A DNA stretch of 64,000 nucleotides from NCBI GenBank assembly GCA_038529355.1, contig JBCBDU010000013.1, forward strand, positions 11,962 to 75,961. Direction: 5' to 3'. The position numbers were made by a program, and so were the translations under genes. Of this stretch, positions 52,992-61,920 are shown piece by piece (the stretch's first letter is position 1; each line of letters begins with the position of its first letter). This DNA comes from CALBPI01 sp038529355. Its GTDB lineage: Bacteria; Pseudomonadota; Gammaproteobacteria; Steroidobacterales; Woeseiaceae. A model generated the notes under the pieces. It searched no databases, was not told the origin of the DNA, and saw only the letters and a list, made by a program, of their open reading frames with translations.

Positions 52992-53408
52992 ATGCGCAGA
53001 GGATCAGGCCCAATGGGGGCACAAGAAGACGAAGATGCAGAGATTGATTTGACGCCGATGCTCGACGTCGTATTCATCATGTTGATTTTCTTCATCGTGA
53101 CGGCTTCGTTCATTAAGGAATCAGGCTTGGACGTCAACCGGCCGGACGCGCCAACGGCGCCGAAAGTGGAAGATGCGAACATTCTGATTGCGATCGGAGA
53201 GAACAACGAGATCTGGATGGATCGCCGTCGCATCGATCCGCGAGCCGTACGTGCGAACATCGAGCGCCTGCATGCGGAGAACCCGAAAGGCTCTGTTGTG
53301 ATTCAGGCGGACCGTAAGTCTTACAATGAGACTCTCGTGACCGTGATGGATGCTGCACGAGCGGCAGGCGTTGAAAACGTCTCGCTGGCGGCTAACAACA
53401 ATCAGTAG
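52992..53408 (+). CDS. exbD: Biopolymer transport protein ExbD (TonB2 system)
   Basis: 138 residues: short cytoplasmic N-terminus with EIDLTPMLDVVF, one membrane helix carrying the conserved proton-pathway Asp (in MLDVVF), and a periplasmic domain. Strong AAGGAGA precedes the ATG. Confidence 0.94.
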   Translation: MRRGSGPMGAQEDEDAEIDLTPMLDVVFIMLIFFIVTASFIKESGLDVNRPDAPTAPKVEDANILIAIGENNEIWMDRRRIDPRAVRANIERLHAENPKGSVVIQADRKSYNETLVTVMDAARAAGVENVSLAANNNQ

Positions 53409-53465
53409 GCGCCGCAGGCCAGGTGTTGCTGCAGCGATGCAGCACACCGATTTGAGGAAGCGACA

Positions 53466-54065
53466 ATGCGATATATAATTGGTGTAGTGTCAGGGGCGTT
53501 TATCACAGCGTTTTTGCTGTTCTTGATGAATTTCCTGATCGAGACGGGCGAGAAGGCTGCGACAAAACCGCGTGATCGGTCGATGCTCGACTTCGTGCGC
53601 GTCAAGCAGGAAGAAGTGGTCAATCGGGATGAACAAAAACCCGAGAAACCACAAAAGCCCGAACAACCGCCACCCGATATGCCACCGCCGCCGAGTGACG
53701 ACGTCAATCCTGACGTTGGCGCCATTGGCGTGCGTGCACCCACCGTCAGCACGTCTACAGATATTGCAGGTCCGGGCGGGTTGTCCTACGCCGATGGTGA
53801 GTATTTGCCGATCGTTCGGGTGGCACCGGTCTATCCGAACCGCGCGCTGTCCCGAGGGTTGGAAGGGTATGTCGATTTGGCATTCACCGTAACGTCCACG
53901 GGCACTGTGACTGATCCGGTTGTGACGTACTCAACGAGCAGCCTGTTCGAACGCGCTGCCAAGAATGCAGTGTTGAAGTTCAAGTACAAGCCGCGCGTTG
54001 TTGATGGTAAGCCGATCTCGGTGCCAAACGTAGAGACCCGTATTCGGTTTGCGCTGGAAAAGTAA
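53466..54065 (+). CDS. tonB: TonB energy transducer (TonB2 type)
   Basis: 199 residues, short TonB. Membrane anchor at about 3-23, a Pro/Lys/Glu-rich spacer (residues 56-76), and a C-terminal TonB domain with YPNRALSRGLEGYVDL. It transfers ExbB/ExbD proton-motive energy to outer-membrane receptors; no receptor gene is in this window. Confidence 0.93.
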   Translation: MRYIIGVVSGAFITAFLLFLMNFLIETGEKAATKPRDRSMLDFVRVKQEEVVNRDEQKPEKPQKPEQPPPDMPPPPSDDVNPDVGAIGVRAPTVSTSTDIAGPGGLSYADGEYLPIVRVAPVYPNRALSRGLEGYVDLAFTVTSTGTVTDPVVTYSTSSLFERAAKNAVLKFKYKPRVVDGKPISVPNVETRIRFALEK

Positions 54066-54123
54066 GCGCCGTTGCTTTCGTCGGTCTGACGCAGATTGAC
54101 AAGCCGGCCTAGGAGAGAGACCA

Positions 54124-55512
54124 ATGAGTAAAGTGCACGAATTCATGCGACGCACAGCCTATGCACTGGCAGCCTGCGCCGTTCTGGGCACAACGAGCTT
54201 CACGGCTCATGCACAGGACGATGAGCCACCACAGCGCGAAACGAAGAAAGCGGAAGCGTTGTCGAAAGGTGTCTATGACAAGCTGACGAAAGCGCAGGAA
54301 GAGGTCGACGCGAAGAACTTTGCCGGTGCTAGCAAGATCATCAATGATCTGCTCAACGGCGGTAAACTCAGCGACTTTGAACGCGGCAACGTACTCAACT
54401 TCAAGGGTTTCATCGCGTATAGCAACGGTGACACCAACGGTGCTATCCGGGCCTATGAGCAGTTGATTGCAATCCCTACAATCGAAGAGGGCATGCGCCA
54501 GCAGACGACCTACACGATTGCCCAGCTGTATGCGACGCAGGAAAACTACACCAAGACGATTGAGTATCTGGAACGTTGGTTCCAGACGGCGAATAACCCG
54601 CCACCAGCGGCGTATGTGCTATTAGCGCAATCGTTCTCTCAGGTACAGCGTTTCGCGGACATGCTCAAGCCGCTCGATACAGCCATTGCCGAAGCAAAAC
54701 GCCGCGAAGTTGAGATCAAGGAAGACTGGTATAACCTGAAGTACTACGCGTGTTACCAAACGGAAGACTACCGTTGCGTACGCGACACGCTGAAGCTGCT
54801 GATTGCCGGTTGGCCTAAGAAGTCTTACTGGATGGCGCTCGGCGGTATTTACTCGGAGCTTGGCGAAGAGAAGAACATGCTTGCGACGTATGAGGCGCTG
54901 TTGACGCAGGATTTGCTCACCAGTGAGTCTGAGTTGATTACGATGGCGCAGCTCTACCTGCAAGGTGAAGTGCCTTACAAAGGTGCTGTTGTGCTTGAGG
55001 CTGGCATGAAAACCGGCACCATCAGCAAGAACGCGAAGAACTACCGTTTGCTGTCACAGGCCTGGGCGCTCGCCTCGGAAGATCAAAAAGCTATCCCGGC
55101 ACTGCGCGAAGCAGCGCGACTGACGAGCGACGGTGATCTGGACGCGCGGCTGGCGATTTCGTATCTGAACACCGAGCAATATAGCGAATGTGTCGAAGCA
55201 GGGCGCAACGGCCTGTCGAAAGGCGGTCTGAAGAAGCCTGCTGATAGTCACATAACGATTGGTATGTGTTTGTACAACATGAACCGATTGTCTGCGGCTA
55301 AAGCCGAGTTCAGAAAAGCCATGACCAATGATCGCAGCCGCAAGCTCGCCCAACAGTGGGTTAGCGTAATCGACAGCGACATTGCGCGTATCGAGCAGCT
55401 TCGACTTGCTAGACAGCAACTCCGGCAGGACAGTGCGCCTGCAGCGGAAGAAGAGGCTGACAGTAGCGAAGCTGGCGAAGAGTCTGCGTCGGGGGACGAT
55501 TCAGACAACTGA
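54124..55512 (+). CDS. Periplasmic tetratricopeptide protein of the TonB2 cluster
   Basis: 462 residues. Signal peptide (cleavage near AHAQ, residue 29), repeated TPR-like helices (for example LNFKGFIAYSNGDTNGAIRAYEQL) and an acidic Ser/Glu/Asp tail. It corresponds to the TPR protein that closes Vibrio TonB2 operons. A strong terminator follows, marking the operon end. Confidence 0.87.
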   Translation: MSKVHEFMRRTAYALAACAVLGTTSFTAHAQDDEPPQRETKKAEALSKGVYDKLTKAQEEVDAKNFAGASKIINDLLNGGKLSDFERGNVLNFKGFIAYSNGDTNGAIRAYEQLIAIPTIEEGMRQQTTYTIAQLYATQENYTKTIEYLERWFQTANNPPPAAYVLLAQSFSQVQRFADMLKPLDTAIAEAKRREVEIKEDWYNLKYYACYQTEDYRCVRDTLKLLIAGWPKKSYWMALGGIYSELGEEKNMLATYEALLTQDLLTSESELITMAQLYLQGEVPYKGAVVLEAGMKTGTISKNAKNYRLLSQAWALASEDQKAIPALREAARLTSDGDLDARLAISYLNTEQYSECVEAGRNGLSKGGLKKPADSHITIGMCLYNMNRLSAAKAEFRKAMTNDRSRKLAQQWVSVIDSDIARIEQLRLARQQLRQDSAPAAEEEADSSEAGEESASGDDSDN

Positions 55513-55537
55513 TTACCATCTGGACCCCACAAAACTG

Positions 55538-55566
55538 GCGGCAAGCTCAGGCTTGCCGCTTTTTTT
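55538..55566 (+). terminator. Intrinsic terminator of the TonB2 operon
   Basis: GCGGCAAGC (55538-55546) pairs perfectly with GCTTGCCGC (55551-55559), loop TCAG, followed by seven T (55560-55566). Confidence 0.95.
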
Positions 55567-55640
55567 GTGGTTGAAACGACAGCAGATGACCCAATAACCA
55601 AAGCGAACTAGCAGCGTGTGATGAGCGCCGGAGAAGAAAT

Positions 55641-55961
55641 ATGCCAAAGATTGTATTTGTCACCGAACAGGGTGAACGTAAGGACGTTACGGTGCCCACC
55701 GGTTATACGGTCATGGAAGCGGCCGTCAACAACGGCATAGACGGCATCGTGGCCGAGTGTGGCGGTGCGTGCGCTTGCGCAACTTGCCATAGCTATATCG
55801 ATCCTGAGTGGGTCGACAAGTTGGCAGAGATGGACGATATGGAAGACAGCATGCTCGACGCTGCCTACGAGCGCAAAGACAACAGCCGATTGACGTGTCA
55901 GATCGAGATCACAGACGCGATGGACGGCCTGGTCGTGCATGTGGCAAACAACGAGAATTGA
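55641..55961 (+). CDS. Adrenodoxin-type 2Fe-2S ferredoxin
   Basis: 106 residues with cluster cysteines Cys40, Cys46, Cys49 (C-x5-C-x2-C) and Cys86. It is closer to putidaredoxin-like ferredoxins that serve P450s or Rieske oxygenases than to the isc-linked Fdx. No P450 or reductase is adjacent, so the partner is unknown. GGAGAAG precedes the ATG. Stands alone after the terminator. Confidence 0.88.
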   Translation: MPKIVFVTEQGERKDVTVPTGYTVMEAAVNNGIDGIVAECGGACACATCHSYIDPEWVDKLAEMDDMEDSMLDAAYERKDNSRLTCQIEITDAMDGLVVHVANNEN

Positions 55962-56023
55962 CAGCACGGGGCACGCACGTGCACCCGACCGATCGCGATA
56001 AACCTATGCAGGGCTGCGTTTGA

Positions 56024-57187
56024 CTAACGCAGCCCTGTTTCGTTGCGGGCAATAACCAGGCGTTGGATTTCGCTGGTGCCTTCATAGATTTCGGTAATCT
56101 TCGCATCGCGGAAATACCGCTCGACCGGCAGTTCCTTGCTGTAACCCATGCCGCCGTGCATTTGTAGCGCCGCATGGGTGACGAACATGGCGGTCTCCGA
56201 GGCATACAACTTGGCCATGCTTGCATTCAGGGTGTTGCGACCACCAGATTTAGCGACTTGATCTTTCGACCAGGCGGCGCGCAACGTTAACAAACGTGCA
56301 GCGTCGAGGCGTGTCTTCATGTCAGCGATCTTGGCCTGGTTCATCTGGAACGATCCGATAGGCGCGCCAAACGCTTCGCGCTCACGACTATAGTCGACCG
56401 CGGCTTCGTAGGCGGCGCGTGCAAGACCGACGGCCTGCGCGGCGATGCCGATGCGACCGGCATCCAGCACGGACATTGCGATCTTGAACCCTTGACCTTC
56501 CTCGCCCAGACGGTTCTCGACAGGGCATTGATAGTCAGTCAGTTCGATCTCGCAGGTTGCTGATGCGCGAATCCCAAGCTTCGGCTCTGTCTTGCCGCGT
56601 GCAAATCCCGCTTGTTCGGTGTCAATGATGAATGCGGTGACACCCTTTGCACCAGCTTCCGGGTCGGTCATCGCAAATAACACGATGAATTTGGCCACCG
56701 GACCAGACGTAATCCACGATTTCTTCGCATTGATGACATAGTGGCTGCCATCCGCGGATAGAACCGCGCGCGAGCGCATGTGGCTTGAGTCTGAGCCCGA
56801 CTGTGGTTCGGTCAGTGCGTAAGCGCCGATAGCACGACCTGAGGCGATCGGTGCGACGAAAGCCTGCTTTTGAGCATCGCTGCCAAAGCTCATGATGCCA
56901 TTGTTGTACAACGAGTTATTCACTGACACGATCGTGCTGTGCGCGCCGTCGGCTGCCGCGATTTCTTCGATCAGCAGTGCATAGCTGACGGCATCCATAC
57001 CCGCGCCTTCGTACTCAACGGGCACTTCAATGCCCATGAACCCCAGTTCACCGGCCTTGGCAATCGTCTGTGACGGGAATTCGCCGTTAGCGTCGTGGGC
57101 AGCCGCAACGGGCACGATTTCGCTCTGTGCAAAGTCGTGTGCGGCCTCTTTGATCATTGCCTGTTCTTCGCTCAGTTCAAAATCCAT
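56024..57187 (-). CDS. Acyl-CoA dehydrogenase (short/branched-chain type)
   Basis: 387 residues from ATG 57187 (MDFELSEEQ). FAD motif AYALTEPQSGSD, WITSG, and the C-terminal QMHGGMGYSKELPVERYFRDAKITEIYEGTSE pattern (split by the active-site region) of mitochondrial-type ACADs. An in-frame ATG at 57202 is possible; the GGGA before 57187 is better spaced. It is divergent from an HMG-CoA-lyase-like gene, suggesting leucine or short-chain catabolism, with electrons passed to ETF. Confidence 0.92.
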   Translation of the reverse strand: MDFELSEEQAMIKEAAHDFAQSEIVPVAAAHDANGEFPSQTIAKAGELGFMGIEVPVEYEGAGMDAVSYALLIEEIAAADGAHSTIVSVNNSLYNNGIMSFGSDAQKQAFVAPIASGRAIGAYALTEPQSGSDSSHMRSRAVLSADGSHYVINAKKSWITSGPVAKFIVLFAMTDPEAGAKGVTAFIIDTEQAGFARGKTEPKLGIRASATCEIELTDYQCPVENRLGEEGQGFKIAMSVLDAGRIGIAAQAVGLARAAYEAAVDYSREREAFGAPIGSFQMNQAKIADMKTRLDAARLLTLRAAWSKDQVAKSGGRNTLNASMAKLYASETAMFVTHAALQMHGGMGYSKELPVERYFRDAKITEIYEGTSEIQRLVIARNETGLR

Positions 57188-57222
57188 ACGTTCTGTTCCC
57201 ATTGCCTAGTCTTCACCCTAAA

Positions 57223-57240
57223 TTTTAGTCTAGATTAAAA
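57223..57240. promoter_or_regulatory. Interrupted palindrome in the divergent ACAD/lyase promoter region
   Basis: TTTTAGTCTAGATTAAAA, 18 bases and symmetric except one pair, lies between two divergent catabolic genes. It looks like a repressor operator for both, but the regulator is not identified. Confidence 0.4.
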
Positions 57241-57295
57241 ATATTGCAATGCAGCATTCCATTTTGGCGTCATGGCGTTCTGTTAATATGCAGCG

Positions 57296-58225
57296 ATGAC
57301 TACTGAACAGACCATTGAAATTGTCGAAGTGAGTCCACGGGATGGCTTGCAATCGGAACCGATTGTTTTGCCAACGGAACAAAAGGCTGCCTTGATTGCT
57401 CGCGCGGTCGATGCAGGCGTCAAGCGTCTCGAAGTCACAAGCTTCGTAAACCCCAAGCGAGTGCCGCAGATGGCAGATGCAGAGAAACTCATGTTATTGC
57501 TGCCACGCCATGAGGACGTCAGCTATATCGGTCTGGTACTGAATCAGCGTGGCTATGATCGCGCAAGCGCCGCCGGGGTCGATGAGATCAACATGCCCGT
57601 GATTGCGAGTGATACCTACAATGAACGTAATCAGGGCGTCTCAACGGCGCAGTCGATCGCCGACTGGTTGACGATTGCTGAACGCGCTCATGCAGATGGC
57701 ATACGCACCGGGGTCACGCTGTCCGCCGCATTCGGCTGTCCGTTCGAGGGCGCGGTGCCGCAACAGCGCGTTCTGGATATTGCTAAACAAGTAGCCGCCG
57801 TCGAGCCAGCTGAGGTGTCGCTGGCTGACAGCATTGGAGTTGCTGCGCCTAACGAAGTCACGCAGCTCATTTCGCGGATGCGTGACTTACTGCCGGACAC
57901 ACCGATCCGCTGTCATTTCCACAACACGCGCAATACAGGTCTGGCCAATGCTTTTGCCGCAGCGCAGGCGGGCGCCAGTGCGTTGGACGCCAGTATTGGC
58001 GGGATCGGTGGTTGTCCGTTTGCACCGGCCGCCACGGGTAACATCCCGACGGATGACTTGCTGTATCTGTTGCATCGCGCCGGAATCGACACCGGCATCG
58101 ATTTGGACGCGATCATCAACATCAGCGCCTGGCTGCAGGATATATTGCAGCATGACGTGCCTGCAATGCTGCCCAAGGCCGGTAATTTTCCGGGCGGGCT
58201 AGGCGGCAATCTGAGCGCCTGTTAA
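57296..58225 (+). CDS. Hydroxymethylglutaryl-CoA lyase family protein
   Basis: 309 residues, DRE-TIM metallolyase fold. SPRDGLQSE holds the metal-binding Asp-Arg, ADSIG and HFHNTRNTG the other ligands, and GGIGGCPFAPAATGN the lyase signature with catalytic Cys. This favours HMG-CoA lyase (leucine breakdown to acetoacetate and acetyl-CoA) over isopropylmalate synthases, but related lyases share the signature. Divergent from the acyl-CoA dehydrogenase. Confidence 0.87.
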   Translation: MTTEQTIEIVEVSPRDGLQSEPIVLPTEQKAALIARAVDAGVKRLEVTSFVNPKRVPQMADAEKLMLLLPRHEDVSYIGLVLNQRGYDRASAAGVDEINMPVIASDTYNERNQGVSTAQSIADWLTIAERAHADGIRTGVTLSAAFGCPFEGAVPQQRVLDIAKQVAAVEPAEVSLADSIGVAAPNEVTQLISRMRDLLPDTPIRCHFHNTRNTGLANAFAAAQAGASALDASIGGIGGCPFAPAATGNIPTDDLLYLLHRAGIDTGIDLDAIINISAWLQDILQHDVPAMLPKAGNFPGGLGGNLSAC

Positions 58226-58306
58226 GGCAGCAAATTGCACTGCGCTGCGGTCTCGAATCAACGATAATGCGGGCTAGCTTTTTTCATCATTGAACAGGAA
58301 CACATC

Positions 58307-58792
58307 ATGACGATTGCAAACGGACAAAAAATGCCTGCAGGCCAGTTTGGTACGATGACCAGCGAAGGGCCGGGGCAAATCTCGACCGACGAACTGTTTG
58401 GCGGCAAACGTGTTGTGCTGATTTCGGTACCCGGTGCATTTACGCCAACGTGCTCGATGAATCACCTGCCTGGTTTCGTCGATATGGCGCAGCAATTCTT
58501 TGACAACGGTGTCGACACACTGGCCTGTATGGCCGTCAACGATGTCTTCGTCATGGATGCCTGGGGCAAAGATCGCAACGTTGCCGATAAAGTAGTGATG
58601 CTCGCCGATGGCAACGGAGACTATGCACAAGCGTTGGGACTGACGATGGATGGCTCGGGTTTCGGCATGGGCATGCGCGGCCAGCGTTTTGCGATTCTCG
58701 TCGATGACGGCGTTGCAACACACGTCGCAGTCGAGGCGCCAGGTGAGTTCGCTGTCAGCAAGGCCGAAGCAATGCTTGAAGCGCTAGGTTAA
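58307..58792 (+). CDS. Peroxiredoxin (Prx5 type)
   Basis: 161-residue thiol peroxidase with the peroxidatic Cys49 in PGAFTPTCS and the MRGQRFA segment typical of Prx5/AhpE-like enzymes. No glutaredoxin fusion. Cytoplasmic. AGGAAC lies upstream of the ATG. Confidence 0.92.
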   Translation: MTIANGQKMPAGQFGTMTSEGPGQISTDELFGGKRVVLISVPGAFTPTCSMNHLPGFVDMAQQFFDNGVDTLACMAVNDVFVMDAWGKDRNVADKVVMLADGNGDYAQALGLTMDGSGFGMGMRGQRFAILVDDGVATHVAVEAPGEFAVSKAEAMLEALG

Positions 58793-58856
58793 CCCGTCTG
58801 TCGCACGCTTGGGCTGGTGTGCCTCACGGCGCACTGGCGCAGCGCGCCAGCCACTT

Positions 58857-59528
58857 ATGCCTGCGCTAACCATGCTCGTTGTCAGCCTGATGGGGGCCTG
58901 GCTGTTGTGCGCTGTGCTCGGGGTCGTTGCCTCGCGGACATTGGCGACGCATGCTCTGGGCGTAGCAGCACGGCGCAAGCACATTGTGCGCCTGAACGTG
59001 TTTGGTAATGCGCTTGCCATCTTGCAATGCACAGCGCTCGCTGCAAGCTATGCATTAATCATTCGCCGCGAACCTGTCGTCCAGCAGTGGCCGCTTACGC
59101 TCCATATTGCGTTGTTTGCGTCTATACTGGGCTATATCGTGCTTGCGCTGGTGCGTTGGCTACTGCCCGATCTGCCCGTCAGTCATGCGCTCAAACGCCT
59201 GGCCGGCGTTTACCTGATTGCGGTGATTGCCGTATGGTTGATGATCTCGACGGTCGGTGTCTGGCGCATCAACGCGATTGCGAGTTTATGGTATTTCGTT
59301 GCGATCGGATTGTTGGCTATGAGCCTGATGCTCAGCGGGTTTAGCCGGCCGTATTTTCGCGGCGCCATCACTGTTGCCCAGCACATCTGCAAACACGGCT
59401 CTCACGCGCGGCGCGAAGCCACGCTAAAGCGTCTGCTGGCCAAATGGTATCCGCTGTTAGCCGTCAGCGCGGCAGTGATGGTCACTACCGCGCTGTTGCT
59501 GATTTACCGACCGGCGATGCTAGGCTAG
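58857..59528 (+). CDS. Multi-pass membrane protein of unknown function
   Basis: 223 residues from ATG 58857, with about six hydrophobic helices separated by basic loops (for example ARRKHIVR and ARREATLKRLLAKWYP). No motif I recognise. Start is uncertain: there is no good ribosome site, and a TTG 48 bases upstream or an ATG at 58872 are alternatives. Converges with etfA, overlapping it by four bases. Confidence 0.6.
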   Translation: MPALTMLVVSLMGAWLLCAVLGVVASRTLATHALGVAARRKHIVRLNVFGNALAILQCTALAASYALIIRREPVVQQWPLTLHIALFASILGYIVLALVRWLLPDLPVSHALKRLAGVYLIAVIAVWLMISTVGVWRINAIASLWYFVAIGLLAMSLMLSGFSRPYFRGAITVAQHICKHGSHARREATLKRLLAKWYPLLAVSAAVMVTTALLLIYRPAMLG

Positions 59529-60463
59529 AGCGCGGCTTCTATTTCCGGAATGACTGTGAACAGGTCACCAACCAGACCTATGTCCGCGATCTCGAAAATC
59601 GGCGCATCTTCGTCCTTGTTGATCGCAACGATCGTGCCAGCATCCTTGATGCCCGTCAGGTGCTGAATCGCGCCGGAGATTCCGAAAGCCATGTACAAGT
59701 CCGGCGCGATAATTTTGCCGGTCTGGCCAACCTGCAATTCGTTGGGTACGTAACCTGCGTCTACAGCGGCGCGCGAGGCACCCACCGCTGCGTTGAGCTT
59801 GTCGGCGAGACCGAAAATGATCGAGAACGCTTCTTCGCTGCCCAGTGCACGGCCGCCTGAAACGACTTTCGGGGCGGTTTGTAGATCTGGACGATCGCTG
59901 GCACCAGACTGTACCGATACGAATCGCGTATGGTCAGGCAGCGTAACGTCAAGGGCTTTGCTCTCGACGTCGACGGCAGCCTGCTCCGCGACCGCCTTGT
60001 AGGATGCTGCGCGCACAGTTGCGACTATCTTGTAGTCGGGTTTGACGCTAACGGTTGTGATCGCGTTGCCGGCATAAATAGGCCGTTTGAATTCGCGTGC
60101 CCCACTGACAGCCATGATGTCAGATATCTGGTTGACACCGAGCAGGGCGGCAACACGTGGCATCAAATCCTTGCCAAACGTCGTTGACGGTCCGAAGACA
60201 TAGTCAAAGTCCGCCGCAAGCGCGGCAACCTGAGGTGCAAGGATTGCGGCGAGCGGTTGCGTATTCGCGGGATTGTCGACGTGGGCGACGTGGCTTACGC
60301 CGTCCAGTTGCGCAGCTGCATTGGCAACGTCAGCGGACGAGTCGCCAAAAACGCCAACGGTGATTTGCGTATCTGGCAGATCGCGCGCACACGCAACGCA
60401 TTTCGCGGTCGCCGGGTTCAATGTCGAGCCATCATGCTCGGCGATAATCAGTGCTGTTGCCAT
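59525..60463 (-). CDS. etfA: Electron transfer flavoprotein alpha subunit
   Basis: 312 residues. FAD-binding C-terminal domain with VVSGGRALGSEE, GASRAAVDAG, and QVGQTGKIIAPDLYMAFGISGAIQH split across the usual FAD motif. Accepts electrons from acyl-CoA dehydrogenases. ATG overlaps the etfB stop (TAATG). Confidence 0.97.
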   Translation of the reverse strand: MATALIIAEHDGSTLNPATAKCVACARDLPDTQITVGVFGDSSADVANAAAQLDGVSHVAHVDNPANTQPLAAILAPQVAALAADFDYVFGPSTTFGKDLMPRVAALLGVNQISDIMAVSGAREFKRPIYAGNAITTVSVKPDYKIVATVRAASYKAVAEQAAVDVESKALDVTLPDHTRFVSVQSGASDRPDLQTAPKVVSGGRALGSEEAFSIIFGLADKLNAAVGASRAAVDAGYVPNELQVGQTGKIIAPDLYMAFGISGAIQHLTGIKDAGTIVAINKDEDAPIFEIADIGLVGDLFTVIPEIEAAL

Positions 60464-61212
60464 TAGATCAGTCCCTTTTCTTTCAAAGCGGCGACCAATG
60501 TTGCCGCGTCATCAACCATTACGCCCTTGCTGCGCTGCTCCGGTGGGGCATAGTGCGTCACCGAGAATGCGTCATCAGTTGTGATACCCAGATCAGCGAA
60601 CGGACGACTGTCCAAAGGTTTCTTCTTAGCTTTCATGATGTCAGGCAGCTTGACGTAGCGAGGCTCATTCAACCGCAAGTCGACCGTGACCACTGCCGGC
60701 AAATCAACCTCAATCGTTTCCAGACCCGCGTCTACTTCCCGTGTCACAGCGGCCTTGTCGCCCTGCAATTCGACTTTGGATGCAAACGTGGCCTGCGGTC
60801 GTCCCCATAGTGCGGCCAACATTTGACCCGTTTGATTGTTGTCGTTGTCGATAGCCTGCTTGCCGAGCAACACCAAACCGGGTTGCTCTTCCTCAATCAG
60901 CTTCAACATCGCTTTAGCCGCAGACAGCGGGTCAATCTGATCACCAGTCTCGAGCAGGATGGCGCGATCGGCGCCCATGGCAAGACCGGTTCTTAACTGT
61001 TGTTGGGCATCGGCGGTGCCAATCGTCACGACAATGACCTCTTTGGCATCACCGCGTTCGCGAATCTGCAGCGCCTCTTCCAGAGCGATCTCGTCAAACG
61101 GATTGATCGACATCTTAACGCCATCGGTATCCACGCCAGTGCCGTCTGACTTGACGCGAATGCGAACGTTGTAATCAACCACTCTCTTGAGGCCGACAAT
61201 TATCTTGTCCAA
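60463..61212 (-). CDS. etfB: Electron transfer flavoprotein beta subunit
   Basis: 249 residues, the standard length, from a TTG start at 61212: AGGAGA lies seven bases upstream and the protein begins DKIIVGLKRVVDYN as in other EtfB. The signature VxARxxxExxxxxLPAVxTV region reads TREVDAGLETIEVDLPAVVTV split near 180-200, and the recognition-loop area for ACAD docking is retained. Operon etfBA. Confidence 0.95.
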   Translation of the reverse strand: MDKIIVGLKRVVDYNVRIRVKSDGTGVDTDGVKMSINPFDEIALEEALQIRERGDAKEVIVVTIGTADAQQQLRTGLAMGADRAILLETGDQIDPLSAAKAMLKLIEEEQPGLVLLGKQAIDNDNNQTGQMLAALWGRPQATFASKVELQGDKAAVTREVDAGLETIEVDLPAVVTVDLRLNEPRYVKLPDIMKAKKKPLDSRPFADLGITTDDAFSVTHYAPPEQRSKGVMVDDAATLVAALKEKGLI

Positions 61213-61627
61213 TGCTGTGTCTCCTGCAAATGCAAATTCGTATGCGCCGTTAGCGGCGCAGCGCAGTGGGTAGCCGGCAACGCGACACGAATGACGCACT
61301 GCACAATCGGGTATTGTCGTTGACCCCAACGACGGTGACAAGTCAGAGGGTCGCAAAGTCAGCCTGACCCGCGATCGGGACGGCTATGATGCAGTTGCAC
61401 CAAAACAGTGCGCGGCGCAATTGATTCACGGGATGCGAGGACGTGATGTTCCTGACGTGACAATCCGAAAAATCGATCTAGGATTTTTATAATTTACTTT
61501 CAATTGTTTATCGAAACTTTCTCAATTGATTATTGGAAAATGTCACGTTGAGTAATGCCGCCAACCCAAAGCCCTGTTAACCTTTCAGGGGTCGGGTGGC
61601 TCGATTGACGGTGTTTATCGCCCGCCC

Positions 61628-61828
61628 TGCGGAATCACTATCCGCACGTGCCGGGCAACCAAAACGTTGTCCGCAGCCGCTCTAAGCGCACGCGCTGTTC
61701 ATCGGCTCGAGCCATCGCTGCACGACCCCGGCACGACGCTGTGCGCAATAGTCTGCGAACAGCTTCAAGCATCCGTACTTCTCCGTGCGGAACCCAAACC
61801 GGGCGGCCGCCGTGTCGCCCGGTTTTTT
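61628..61828 (+). ncRNA. Candidate structured RNA or leader upstream of alaA
   Basis: Successive pairings: TGCGGA/TCCGCA (61628-61646), a long-range nine-pair stem CGTGCCGGG (61647-61655) with CCCGGCACG (61727-61735) enclosing two small hairpins, CCGTAC/GTGCGG (61773-61790), and the terminator at 61797-61828. No matching open reading frame of note. It does not resemble 6S, 4.5S, tmRNA or RNase P RNA by motif. Could be a free small RNA or an attenuating leader of alaA. Confidence 0.4.
61797..61828 (+). terminator. Strong intrinsic terminator upstream of alaA
   Basis: AACCGGGCG (61797-61805) pairs perfectly with CGCCCGGTT (61816-61824), followed by a T run to 61828. It lies about 90 bases before the alaA start, with no upstream gene on this strand for it to terminate. 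Confidence 0.9.
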
Positions 61829-61920
61829 ATTGCGCGTAACAAGTCCTGTGCGCTCGCGACAACACGCGGTACTCTTGCGTTATCCGTTAACCCACGTCGC
61901 CCATGCAGGGGCGCATTGTT

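Larger units (their letters stand above)
61213..61920. other. Long structured intergenic region between etfB and alaA
   Basis: About 700 bases without a gene. From left: an inverted repeat GTCGTTG/CAACGAC (61316-61333) about 105 bases before etfB; an AT-rich part (61468-61545) with AAAAATC/GATTTTT and TATAAT at 61488-61493; then a GC-rich segment (61621-61828) full of hairpins and ending in a terminator. See the separate candidate RNA entry. Confidence 0.7.
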
